64,000 bases of DNA from Adineta steineri (GCA_905250115.1 CAJNOI010000004.1:1278621-1342620); one strand, 5' to 3'. Positions 49,706 to 61,433 are shown, counted from the stretch's first letter. Numbers and translations are program-made. The notes: a model not told the origin generated them from the sequence alone.

Positions 49706-50852
49706 AAGTTCATTTGACTGTATGAGTGATAAAGTACTCAAACCCACACTCACACTTCGTATTTAGATTGTTTAAATAGAAATATTCTGATGACTGATAG
49801 CTGTTTCTATCTGATTTTCATAAAGGACTACGATTATGTGTTACTACTATTTTTAGGGCGCTGATTACTTGAATAAATTAAACTAAAGTTTTTGTCGTTC
49901 TTTTGACTACGTAGAATGTTTCTTCACTGAAAAAATTTTAAATATTAAAATATTTTTCTGTTCGTGTCGCTTGTTGTTTATCGCCTTCAAATTAGTGGAG
50001 TTTAGATATAAATATAGCAGTCAAGCATCGAAATATAGATTATATATAAAACAAATAGGATATATGATTAATAGATAAGGATAGAAATAAATGAATAAAG
50101 GTCGAATTAAGCAGTTACAAATAGGATTAAAGAAGTAAAAACAGAATTCTGTCAATGGAGTCAGATATAAGAGTTAAGGATAAACATAACAAATATTTCA
50201 AAAGTGTCTTGCATTTTGCTCTAACTTAATTAATTATCCTTTTTTCAAATGATAGGTAAATACAATGAGTGCTTATCGATATGTAAAACATCGGAATCAC
50301 TGTTGAAATATGTGAGCTGTTACCGGAATGCAAAACATTTTCTCAAAGTTTAAAAGAAAATATAATGTAATATTTCTCTTTTCATTGCAATGAATTCTTG
50401 AGGAATGAGGATATTTGAATATTTTAATTGTTGAGAAGTCTTTTTATAGGCTTTTATCCTAATATGTCGTCATAAAGACGAGTCATTTGATATCAGGTCA
50501 CAATTCAATCGATTAAAGATAGATATCATTTATGAATATTTGTGAAAATAGAGAAAAAAATACAATTTTTATATTTGGGCTACAGTTTAATCTTCGCACA
50601 GTATCTTCCAAGATCGTTGATATCAATAAAAATTTGATATATTTATTCATCATTTGAAAAAACAATAGTTTATCAAATTGTAAATATAAGCAAAAGGTTA
50701 AATGAAAAAGTCTTTGAAACATACAATCAAGGTTATGTTATGAAAAATGGCAGATGATATTCTATTAAATCAGACTATAATCAAACTTTTTTACTTCGAA
50801 ATAAATATGATAATAGATTGAGATCTCCTAAACTAACGCTGATTTGGTTTAA

Positions 50853-51453
50853 CCCTCGAGCGGTATTCCCATTTTATCACACGAATGGTCTTTGTGGGTC
50901 CAGAGAGACCCACGTAAAAATATATTGGATAAACTTGATTTTTCATCAATTCTGTAGTAGATGCTGTTTATTACACCTTATACTGTACTTTTTATCAAAG
51001 CGTGAATATATTAGTATGACTGTGATCTATAAAAACGACGGTTTTTTTTCATGAAAATTTTTGAAAAAAGGTTATCATAAGATTTCAATTTTAAAATGTT
51101 ACTGAATGAATATAACAAAATCGCCAGAAAAATATTTAAGAATGTAAATGATTTACTACTGGTAATGTTGTACTAACGAATCTGGATCCAATAAACTCAA
51201 AAAAAGTAGATGACAGGCGGAATCTGTATTAAAATCGCTTATATAACATCAAAGGTATCGAAGGTTCCGTGTAGACCCACACTTCGGTTTTCTAATCGTA
51301 AGACTTCAGTACGAAGTTCAAGATGGTGTATGTTCCTCATCATATGACTAACGATTAGGAGAGAGATAGCCCCGAAAATGATGCGTCTTCGTGTAGAAAA
51401 ATCAAAAAAATAGTGTTGTAGGTCTTGTCGGACCCACAAAAACCGTTCGAGGG
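50853..51453. mobile_element. piggyBac-like MITE with TTAA target duplications
   Basis: Left boundary TTAA (50849-50852) then CCCTCGAGCGGT; right boundary ACCGTTCGAGGG then TTAA (51454-51457). Ends match at 11 of 12 positions. Subterminal GGGTCC/GACCCAC motifs occur on both sides (about 50895-50915 and 51421-51437), as is common in piggyBac-type elements. At 601 bp there is no transposase. A 66-codon open frame inside is unrecognised. Confidence 0.75.
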
Positions 51454-51559
51454 TTAAAAGATTTTAATCGACTATTATTTTTATTTAAGAGCAAAAAAAT
51501 CAAATCACAGTCTGATATAGTAGGATATAATCTGATAATTCTTCACTGTGTAAGGATAA

Positions 51560-51800
51560 AATAACGGATTGAAATCGGAGCTCAGAATAAGATTTAAGAT
51601 AAAGTTAAACATATGCTTAAGAATAAGGATAAGGATCGGAATAGGTAGTTAACGTTACGGATACGGTAAATGTTAAGAATAGAAGCGGATAGTTAGGGAT
51701 GATGTTAAGGATGAAACTAAGGATTAGACTAAAAATAGAAACAGGTGGTTTAGGATAGGGTTTAAGAGTATATATAACAGGCTAAGGATAGAAATAAGTG
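51560..51800 (+). repeat. Degenerate TTAAGGATA-type minisatellite
   Basis: Many variants of TTAAGGATA, TTAGGGAT and AGGATAGAAATA follow one another. A weaker stretch of the same kind lies at 50050-50180. Confidence 0.55.
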
Positions 51801-52153
51801 GTTAGATGTAGAATCAATCAGTGGCACTAGAAAAAACGTCTGAAATGAACTGCTTTCTAACAGATTAGAACCTTCTTTAGAAGAACGAATAAACAGGTTA
51901 GAGATAAAGCCATATATTCTTCCAACGTGAAAACGTTCTGAAAATGGTACTTAAATCTAGAATCCTTTATGGTTCAGTGTGACATCTTTTTTTACAGAGT
52001 AGGTATACGTCTAAGTCCACAATGAAAGTTGCTTTGTTTCGTAAAATCTTGAATCTTTTTTCACAGTCCGATAAAACTCCATGTACATTTTCAACTCTAT
52101 TACTTATGATAATTATTATTGAGTGGCTGAAGACAAACATTTCTAGACTAAAC

Positions 52154-55151
52154 ATGCTACTCTTTATGATTCTAATTTTAATATATGGGCACTTCATATT
52201 TCTAGAAACGAAAACAGCTGTAACTGCTGACAATGGTAAGAGACGCTTTTATCGTAGATTTCTCTCTGATAGTCTTCAACTATGAGATATTTTGTCTAGG
52301 CTTTACTGAAGGTACAACTTGCGGCTGTGCTAAATGGTGTAGTGAACGAGGTTCAGGGTGTGGGTGTGGATGAAAGGGTGAGAGTTAGCGTGAGGGCGAT
52401 GAACGAGGAGACGCTCAAAACCACGCCACACCTACTTCATACCATCATCCATCCTCACACTCATACTCACACACACCCATCCTCATCCACACCCTCAACT
52501 TAGATTAGCTAATAAGAAATACCTTATTGTTGCAGTTTATTGCTTCTAGTGTTTTAATAGATATTATTATGCATATTCGCACGTCACTCTCCAAAGCAAT
52601 ACTAAGATGTCTCTGTGACGAATTTTGTCATCTGACTTCCTACGTCAGTGAGACACGGAACGTATATCAGCGCATGTTCGTTACCTCTCTCAAAGCGTTT
52701 ATTTCTTGAATCACATCACACTTTACGTAATTACGAAAAAACCTTAGCGATTTATCGATTTTCTCTTCAACATTTTAGCAATTTTGTTTCTTTGCATTGA
52801 TAGTTTCCAGTTTCTTGCGGTTTCCTTTCTACTCGTTGATTAAGCTGAAAGTATTCGGAAAGCTTCCCTTTGCTTACGTTAGTGTCAGTAGTATCTATAC
52901 ATCGAAATTTTTGTCCGATGTTTTGAGTTAGCAGAAATATGGTTTCAGTCACGAAATTTTAACAACATCTCTTTATTGAGGTTCAATGGTGCTAACTATT
53001 TAGTTCGATACGTTCATTCATTATGAATTTTTCTTTTATGTCTTTAACGACAATAGGTATAGTATCAAGTAGTGTATATGGTGGCGGCGGCGGAAGCCCA
53101 TTTAATGATATGAACATTTTCGGCAATTCGAAGATATTTATTCCTAAAACAATTCACATGGTACAAACAAAGCACGTTTTCGGAACATCCGTTGGCATAG
53201 GTATGTAAACATGTTTACAAATAATGACAGTTTTGAAACAGTGTGAATAAAAAGCTACCGCCTAAATTATAGTCTGCTCAAAATGAGATGTACTGATAAT
53301 AAAAAACAAGAAATATGAACCATATTTATGTTAAGTTGGTGGATGTGTTAAAGATTTTAAAACTATAGAAAAAGTGCGTTTATAGAATAACATAGATTAA
53401 CTCTTAAAAAGAAATTTTAGTAGAATGCGCTAATCTGTTTTTCGGTTGCTTCTATAAACTTTTTTATGGTAAACCTTTAATATTGCTAAATCTCTATGAG
53501 AAGCTAGGGTATCTGTTGAAATCTTTTTTAAAAAAGTTAACCGTTAAGAGCCGTATGTCTATTCCAAGGGACATTGCATGAAACGCTATAGGACGAAGGA
53601 ATAAAGTCTTTTCTGCAAAAGCTACTGGTTTTAGGGACGAAGACAGTCATAGTGAAAGTATGATGGAACAACATTATGGTAAAACAGTTGTCAAATAGTT
53701 GTCAAACGCCCAAACCTAGCTCTTAGAATGTATAATTTTCCAAGCAAAATTGGTTACTCGGATATTGATATATCCTGATATCATTAGAAATAACCCTAAA
53801 CTATAGTTTAGAACAACTTTGCACGCTTTTAACTCTTATACTAAAGTATTCTGACGTTATAAAAAAAGTACCATTTTAATGGCATTTTTGGGCATAGTAA
53901 TCACGATTATTGTGGATTTTTCGTTCAACAGATAATTGGAGATATGTTAAAATATCATCAGAATGAACTTACAGTAATTCTGAACCATATTAGAAACTCA
54001 AGCGCACAAAAAATTATGAAGGTTATATTCCACCCACACCATCTGGGTGGAAAAAAGTTTTGGTCACACCCCGCAGTTCTAACCATGGTAAGTGCATATT
54101 GAGGGCTCAAGATCTCTATTTATGTGATTAATTCTTCATGAACTTGACAAGAACCCCCTTCGGCTCTTAAGGGTTGATCTACGTCATTTTATAAATGCAC
54201 TTCGTGTATAGTTTAAAAATCTATACAAATATCTGCCAACTTACCATAAATATGGCTCATACTCATTGTTTCTTGGCATCAAAAAACCACATGTTGAACA
54301 GACTATAGTTTGGGTAAAATATAAGCTCGAAATTTCGAATTTACATGTCGAGCTTATTTTTTCCATTTATAATTTGATCTCAAACGTCCTATTCACACTA
54401 TCTCAAATTACGATCGTAAATGCTGACAAAAACTTTAAAATCTTCTTATAGGATCATTACAAGCTACTTACCAAACACTCGATGGACAGACAAAACAAGC
54501 AGCGAAAGTCGGTTTCGGAAATAACACTGGCACAACTTCAAAGTCAAAGGATTGCGGTTCCTTTAATTTGAATCCTAATGAATATATTGTGAAAGTTACA
54601 GGTGGTGCAAAGGCCGTCGTCTATTGGTTGCAGTTCACTACTAATCTAGGAAGACAGAGTCAAATGTGTGGTACTCAAGATGGTGATGCGTTCACTGTAG
54701 AAGAGCCAGGCTATGTTTTGTCCTTCTTTTCTGGTAATGCAGGAAAAATACTAGATAAAATACAGTTCCATTGGGTGAAACTGCCAGGTATGATATAATG
54801 GTCTTTGGAACTTCTTTAAGTATTTTTATTAAACTCTTTCGATACCAATTAATGCAATTAGATAAATACATGAGTAGGACAGGGCTTGATCTTGAGTGTG
54901 GGTAAACAACGTATTGGACGATGATAAACCTGAGGATGTGCGTGTTAGTGTAACTTCATTTGACTGTATGAGTGATAAAGTACTCAAACCCACACTCACA
55001 CCCTTATTCGAAATGATTGTCGTACAATGCATTAAGTGTATTCTGTGAAACTCAATCCTACTCTCATAAACAAAATTCAATATATGTCATTCGACGTGCT
55101 TCAAGAAAGTTCTATAAACTGGTGTATTTATATTTTTTCATTTTAGGATAA
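52154..55151 (+). CDS. Jacalin-like lectin 2
   Basis: Predicted secreted carbohydrate-binding protein of 188 residues. Exons 52154-52235, 53057-53200, 54452-54787 and 55147-55151 sum to 567 nt, all joined in phase 1. Exon 1 is a signal peptide (MLLFMILILIYGHF). The jacalin domain begins at VYGGGGGSPFND and continues with GSLQATYQTLDGQTKQ, YIVKVTGGAKAVVYWLQFTTN, then FTVEEPGYVLSFFSG and ILDKIQFHW. Gly-rich start, TGG turn, TN and the F-x-G-x-x-G-x-x-L-D-x-I-x-F-H ending are the family pattern. Intron 2 (1251 bp) contains a piggyBac-like MITE. It lacks the Thr/Pro linker exon seen in lectin 1. Confidence 0.82.
52345..52498. repeat. Long G-rich/C-rich inverted arm pair in lectin 2 intron 1
   Basis: The left arm contains GGTGTGGGTGTGGATGAAAG. 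The right arm is a run of CATCC, CACAC and CTCAC units ending CATCCACACCCTCAAC. Arms are 50-70 bp with a spacer, the longest of this family in the window. Confidence 0.7.
52570..53171 (+). repeat. Segmental duplication, copy 2 (pairs with 49094-49695)
   Basis: See copy 1. Includes the first jacalin exon and its upstream intron. Confidence 0.85.
53541..54173. mobile_element. piggyBac-like MITE inside lectin 2 intron 2
   Basis: Left boundary TTAA (53537-53540) then CCGTTAAGAGCCG; right boundary CGGCTCTTAAGGG then TTGA (54174-54177), a one-base decay of TTAA. End repeats match at 12 of 13 positions. 633 bp, no transposase frame. It is a different family from 50853-51453 by end sequence. Confidence 0.65.
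54893..55006. repeat. G-rich/C-rich inverted arm pair
   Basis: GAGTGTGGGTAAAC on the left and ACTCAAACCCACACTCACACC on the right, overlapping the 3' intron of lectin 2. The right arm recurs at 49727-49754 after the gap. Confidence 0.6.
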
Positions 55152-55530
55152 ATCATCTTATCCGACAATGGTTACCGACGTCGTGGCTAAAACTTTTATT
55201 CAAGCGTAAACATATTTGCAATGAAAACCTTGTGCTTTTTTATCAAATTTTTTTTTCTCCTATAATGCTTATTTTCTATAACACTTGATGGCATGTTTAT
55301 TAGATAGTTTAGATATAACTCTTCAATTATATATCTTCACTATTTATTCACCTTTGAATAAATGTGTTTAAATTATAGAAAGCAATAGAAAACAAATAAC
55401 AATAAAATTGATTTATGCTAATATCAATGGCTTTTTTTTTGTTTTATTGTAAATTATCATCAAAGATTTAAAATGATAGAACTAAAAAGAAGTGGATTAA
55501 TTGTCATGACAATAAGAATGTTGTTGATTA
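55152..55530. other. Intergenic region, start of duplicated segment
   Basis: 3' flanks of lectin 2 and CipC-like gene 1. From about 55302 it belongs to the direct duplication shared with 59281-61116. Confidence 0.5.
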
Positions 55531-56944
55531 TTAACCATTAAATGTACCACCTGGTCCATATTTCTCCTCAGCAATTGCATGTGCTTGTTGAACAGCTTGA
55601 CGTTTTGCTTCTTCTCGATCAAGAAAATCAAGTCCTTTGGTTTCAAAAAGTTTATCAACTTCGGCTGCCGCAAAACCAGCAAGCATTTCCTTCATCAATG
55701 GATGTGATACTTGTTGACCAGTACTACGAACATGATCTTCATAAGCTTTCATAGCTACAAAAAATAAAAAGAATTATGATTTGTTATTAATTTAAAATGT
55801 GAATTTTACCAGCAAAACCGGCTGCACCGCCTATAAGTTCATGTGTCCACGATGACTCATGTGGAGGTTGGTCTCCATAGATAGCTTCATGAGCTTGTTT
55901 ACTCTGATCATGACTGAAAAGTTTTTATAAAAAAACGATATTTTAGTGAATAATATAAAAGACCGGATATTTTAGTCGAAGTTAGGACTAAAACTTCAAG
56001 CTTTTTATTATTACCCCATTTTATTGTTGATGTTTGCGTGTCACACTTTATACTAACACAACGGATGAATGCGCTCAACTATTTTTCTCCTTGTAATAAG
56101 TGAGCAAACGGAAAAGAAAGAAAGGAAAAAACTTTTTTTTTGTCACTAGTCAATAACTAAGGTAACGCCTAACACATTCACGTTTGATGTAAACATACAT
56201 TGATAATAAATGCTACATACTGTTTTATTCATCGTTTTCTAACAAGGACGAGAGAAAAACAAGACGGCTATTTATATACTAGTCCGGATTTTAGACAGGA
56301 AAGAAAAAATGGTTGTTGCTGAAATTCAAGATGAAAAGAATCTTTATTGATTGTAAAAAAATATAAGATTTTCTGAAGTACAAGCAAGTTTTGTTTAACA
56401 AAAAAAGAATAAGATTCTTGGCTATTTTTCGAGATAAATATTACGTGATGTATTGTACATCTTTATATAAAAATGAATGGTATTTCTAGAGAATGACTGA
56501 GTTACATCTCAATATCAGATAAGTTAGACTTATAATATCATCAACAAATTAATTTTCTTTTTTATGATTATCAACATTCTCCAACTTGCGATGCAAAGAA
56601 AATAGTCTGGTTGATGATAGTAGATGCTATGTCTAAATCAGAAAAATATGAAAAGAATGTTGATCAGTGTATTAATAATTATGATAACGTTAAAATAAAA
56701 TAAAATATTGAATTTATCTTTAGAAAACTTTTAATGACAGTTGAAAACATTTTATTTTATTCACTTCGTTATTATACAAATATCTTTGATAAATCTTATA
56801 AGAATAAGAATTTCTAAATTTCACTTTTCTTTTTATAGTGAACGGAACATGACTGGTTTAGATAAGTCTTTTTTCTATGATAATTGATCCTATCGTGAAT
56901 GATATCGGAGTATTCAAATTACTTTAGCCTCGATCGTTAACAAA
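55302..56944. repeat. Direct segmental duplication, copy 1
   Basis: Matches 59281-61116 in the same orientation through the gene, its upstream flank and up to CTCGATCGTTAACAAAA at the right end, with small insertions and substitutions. Confidence 0.8.
55531..56019 (-). CDS. CipC-like (DUF3759) protein 1
   Basis: 110 residues from three exons: 56019-56015 (only ATGGG), 55913-55810 and 55754-55531, summing to 333 nt. The family pattern, best known from fungal CipC/concanamycin-induced proteins, is clear: SSWTHELIGGAAGFAAMKAYEDH, then KEMLAGFAAAEVDKLFETKG and LDFLDREEAKRQAVQQA. The protein is a small helical, Ala-rich cytosolic protein of unknown biochemical role, linked to stress in fungi. A five-nucleotide first exon is unusual but repeated exactly in copy 2. 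Typical of fungi and bacteria, so horizontal transfer is plausible. Confidence 0.82.
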
Positions 56945-57694
56945 ATAAAATAAAATCAATTTTCTCCTGTTAATCAGGACCGGAGCTAGGAAAAAGTCGT
57001 TTTGCACTTGTCTATTATCATGAAATACATAAGTATTTAGAAATCGTATGAAACTTTCACAACTTACAGGTTATATTGAGTGAATCTGATCTCAAGTACT
57101 AGATTTTAATATTTTATTAATAAATAAAATCACAAAAAGTAGAATTTAGTTCAAAATGATCCTGTAGGAGAATCTCTTCAATTGCATATATTAACTATTA
57201 TTCATATATGTATCTATTGCATGGTCAATAATGAATTGGCGTACTCATCATTCCTTATTTTCATCTGTCAAAAAGTTTCATCAAAAAACAAATATGTCAG
57301 ACAATGCAATGTGAGAAACTCCGTAATCTACAAAGAAAATCTTATTTTATTTGTGGGTGTGAATATAAAAAATAACGAAATAGCCGCACCCGACGCTCAT
57401 TATCTTTAATGAGAGCAGGAATTATTAAATTCTTCATTACCGTGTTATATCTAGTAATTTCGGATGGAAGTTACGAGACAAAACGAGAACTAACAATGTG
57501 ACGTTCCGTCAATCTCTGATCAATAGCATCATCTCGAAAATTGTCGCCTATTGTGTACATTTTCTTCGTTGGCAAAATTCTATTCAATTAGGATAAAATT
57601 ATCAGACGCGAAAAGTAGATAAACATAGAATAAAGAAAACTGAAACTTTTCAATTTCCATTAGATATTATAATATGTCATCATAAGTTATAAAA
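56020..57694. other. Intergenic region between CipC-like gene 1 and the unknown gene
   Basis: The left part belongs to the duplicated segment; the right part is unique AT-rich DNA. A single TGTGGGTGTG motif lies near 57353. No gene seen; the 75-codon open frame at 57182-57409 is unrecognised. Confidence 0.45.
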
Positions 57695-57845
57695 TCATAA
57701 GAGATCAAGAAAATTACTTCGTTCTCTAAAGTGATGTGTGAAGTTTATATAATTTAGGTTTGTGAGAATAAATTGATCAAGAAGAGAAGTCAGTCTCTCG
57801 TAATCTTGGTTTTTCAATGCATCTAATGTATTATTAGCGCCACTA

Positions 57846-58830
57846 CTAAGAAGTTCGAAAGATGTGTTTTCTTTGTTGAATCTCATCCCTCTTTCGTTGT
57901 TCTTTCATGGTTTCTCGTGCACGTTGACGATATTGTTCTTTTTCTCGATTCAACTGCTCTATTGAGCTGTGTCGGGGCCTTATTTCAGCTTCAGTTGCAT
58001 TTGAGCCTGTCAGAGCACTTTCTCGGGCTGCTTTTCCACCAATCGCTGTGAGTAGTGGATGACAGAAAACATGCATAATATTTTTGCGACTTTCAATCGG
58101 TGCCACAAATGGATTTAGAAACGCTTGCTTCAATGTAATAGCATTATCTCGAATCTATCGTAAGTGATCACGTATACGTTCATAAATTTATCCGACTTTT
58201 TGAGCCATTTGCTGTAAAAATGTACGTCTTTTTGGTAACGTACATTGCCTGGAAACTATCTCAATTTCTTCATTTTTGAACATTTTTGTTTGAAGGTTTC
58301 CCACTCAATCTGCATCCAAATAGCCAATTGTGAGAAAGCCACTTCCTGTATTCACTGAACAATTCATTCAAATTCTTGTTGTAATCGATTTTGATGCGTT
58401 TCATATATATATATATTGTATTGAACACCAATATTTTTCGAAGAAATGAGTAAAAACACTCAGTTGCGTATTTTGATCGCACGACTCGTCGTTGAGGAGT
58501 TTCTCTCACATGTTCATATTCGGTTAATGCTTGCTCAAACTTTAATTTATTATCATTCTTTTTGTTTCGTATACCATTTATCATCATATCAATATATTTA
58601 GCATCAAAATCTAATTCTTCGTTCATAAGCAAATTACTATGTTCTCGGTTCAGTTCAAAGTTTCTTAACAGCCAAGATTCGAAGTCATGCCGTAAGTGAC
58701 CATTTTCGTTTGCTTCTCGATTGGCTATCTCCTCCATTTTTTTAAAGCACTTAATACGTTGTAAATTAATTCGAAAACCATAACAGTTTTCAACAAAAAA
58801 TCTTCGTGGCCGGCGACCGATGTAGTTGAT
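57846..58830 (-). other. Unrecognised, possibly decayed gene between the duplicated segments
   Basis: Two long frames on the minus strand are separated by about 140 bp. The first (about 58830-58270) contains RRPRRFFVENCYGF, then MEEIANREANENGHLRHDF and a charged helical stretch, ending SGKPSNKN. The second (58133-57846) contains PFVAPIESRKNIMHVFCHP and a Lys/Arg/Glu-rich coiled-coil-like tail (REKEQYRQRARETMKEQRK). A third short frame (57886-57695) follows. I cannot join them by convincing splice sites and recognise no family. Confidence 0.4.
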
Positions 58831-59572
58831 GACATTATCAGTCGGTTTTCCGGTGAAAAAAGCTACTTTATATAGATATTATCGTATTAAGATTTTGGAT
58901 GTAGCTCTTTATATAGTTTAAGTTTTTGAAAAGGCAATCACGAGTACTTCCTCTACATCATGAATAGGTTTATTTCGTATATCTTATGATTCGTATTTTC
59001 TTTGGATGTGACTGCAAGGATTTTTCCTCATCGCTCATGATTATATCAGTGCATTGCCATTCACTTTTTCCGTTAGCGATATACCATGAAATTTCTCTTC
59101 CTTTACGTACGCATGTGAAAGATTTTTGTTTTTTTATCATCCCAACAAGAATAATGTCTCTAGAATATATACGACGAAGGTTTTTTATTATTATTATTGT
59201 CAGTTGTCATGTGCTTTACATTGATATATTACACAGAACATAATACTACTAGATCAAATGAGTGGGATTTTTATTCGAACGATAGTTTATATATAACTCT
59301 TCAATTCTACATCTTCAATATTTGTTCACTTTTGTAATAAATTTTTTTACGTCGGTTAATTTTTCTACAATACTCTGTTTAAATTATAGAGAACAATAGA
59401 AAACAAATAACAATAAAATTGATTTATGTTAATATAAATGGCTTTTTTCTCTTTGTTTTATTATGAATTATTATCAAAGGTTTAAAATGATAGAAATAAA
59501 AAGAAGTGTATTAATTGTTATAATAATAAGAATGTTGTTGATTATTATGCACTTTATTAATTATTGATCATC
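58831..59572. other. Intergenic region
   Basis: Upstream flank of the unknown gene and, from about 59281, the start of duplication copy 2. No gene seen. Confidence 0.4.
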
Positions 59573-61116
59573 TTAACCATTAAATGTGCCACCTGGTCCA
59601 TATTTCTCCTCAGCAATTGTATGTGCTTGCTGAACAGCTTGTTGTTTTGCTTTTTCTCGATCAAGAAAATCAAGTCCTTCAGTTTCAAAGAGATTGTCAA
59701 CTGCGGCTGCCGCAAAACCAGCTAGCAATTCCTTCATGAATGGATGCGATACTTGTTGACCAGTACTACGAACATGATCTTCATAAGCTTTCATAGCTAC
59801 AAAAAATAAAAAGAATTATGATTTGTTGTTAATTTAAAAATGCGAATTTTACCAGCAAAACCAGCTGCACCGCCTATAAGTTCATGTGTCCACGATGACT
59901 TATGTTGAGGTTGGTCTCCATAGACAGCTTCATGAGCTTGTTGACTTTGATCATGACTAAAAAGATTTAAAAAAAACGATATTTTACTAAATAATGTAGA
60001 AGACCGAAAATTTTAGTCGAAGCTAGAACGAAAGCTGAAAGATATGATTGATTATCTATGATAATCAACTATATTTTTCGGTTTTGTTTGGAATTGGCCT
60101 AAAACTTCAAGGCTTTTATTATTACCCCATTTTATTGTTGATATTTACGTGTCACACTTTATACTAACACAACGGATGAATGCGGTCAACTGTTTTTCTC
60201 TTTATAATAAGTGAGCAAACGGAAAAGAAAGAAAAAAAAAAATTTTTTTTGTCACTAGCCAATAACTAAGGTAACGCCTAACACATTCAAGTTTGTTGTA
60301 AACGTATATTGCTCATAAATGTTACATGCTGTTTTTTATTTATCGTTTTCCAACAAGGACGAGAGAAAAAAAAAGACGGCTATTCATATACTAGTTTGGA
60401 GTTTAGTCAAGTTTTTTTTAAACAGGAAAGAAAAAACGGGTGTTGCTGAATTTCAAGATGAAAAAATTTTTTACTGAGTGTAAAAAAACTATAAGATATA
60501 TAAGACTTTCTGAAGTATAAACAATAAGATTTTTATTTGATCTTCGAGATAAATATAACGTGATGTATTGTACATCTTTATATAAAAAGGAATGGTATTT
60601 CGAGAGAATGACTGAGTTACATCTCAATATTAGATCAGTTAGATTTATAATATCACCAACAAATTAGTTTTCTTTTCTATGATTATCAACATTCTCCTAC
60701 TTGCGATATTATATTTCATCTGCATTTGAACAAAACTGTGTATAGTATTTTATTAAATACTGAAAAGAAAATAGTGTGGTTGATGATAGTAGATGCTATG
60801 TCTAAATCACAAGTATCTGGACAAAATGTCGATTAGTGTATTAATAATTATGATAACGTTAAAATAAAATAAAATATTGAATTTATCTTTAGAAAATTTT
60901 TAATGACAATTGAAAACATTTTGTTCTATTCACTTTGTTATTATACAAATATTTCTATTAAATCTTATAAGAGTGAGAATTCCTAAATTTCACTTTTCTT
61001 TTTATAGTGAATGGAACATGACTGGTTAAGATAAGTCTTTTTTCTATGATAATTGATCCTATCGTGAATGATATTGGAGTATTCAAATTACTTTAGCCTC
61101 GATCGTTAACAAAACA
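59281..61116. repeat. Direct segmental duplication, copy 2
   Basis: Partner of 55302-56944, about 4 kb apart in tandem order with the unknown gene between. Both end in CTCGATCGTTAACAAAA. Confidence 0.8.
59573..60130 (-). CDS. CipC-like (DUF3759) protein 2
   Basis: Paralogue of 55531-56019 with identical structure: exons 60130-60126, 59956-59853 and 59796-59573, 110 residues. About a dozen amino-acid changes, for example MKELLAGFAAAAVDNLFET against MKEMLAGFAAAEVDKLFET, with frame and splice sites kept, so both copies look functional. The first intron is about 70 bp longer than in copy 1 because of an inserted AT-rich palindromic stretch near 60040-60075. Confidence 0.82.
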
Positions 61117-61433
61117 AATACAAATGATATTAACAATATGGTTAAGCCGTGCGATTAATGATAAAATTTATAATCACTGTTTCGTATAAGTCTTCGAACA
61201 ATTCCTATGAAAAAAACAATTTATTGACTGTCATATTTTTGAATTATACTTTCGAATAGATTTTAGAGTCTTGTTCATATTCTTTTATTTAGCAATTAAT
61301 AATGAGAACAAAGTTTTGTTTTTGGTATTGATCTGATTAAAGAGACTATTTTTTATTTCAAAAATATAAAGATTTTTGTCAGTACAGTTGGTGCGGATAC
61401 AAGATAGTCTAGATAAATGCACACATCTTAAAT
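60131..61433. other. Intergenic region
   Basis: Mostly duplication copy 2, then about 300 bp unique sequence leading to the 3' end of the HECT gene. No gene seen. Confidence 0.45.

Larger units (their letters stand above)
49706..52153. other. Intergenic region between the lectin genes
   Basis: Contains a piggyBac-like MITE (50853-51453) and two stretches (about 50050-50180 and 51560-51800) of degenerate TTAAGGATA-type repeats. No gene seen. Confidence 0.5.
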
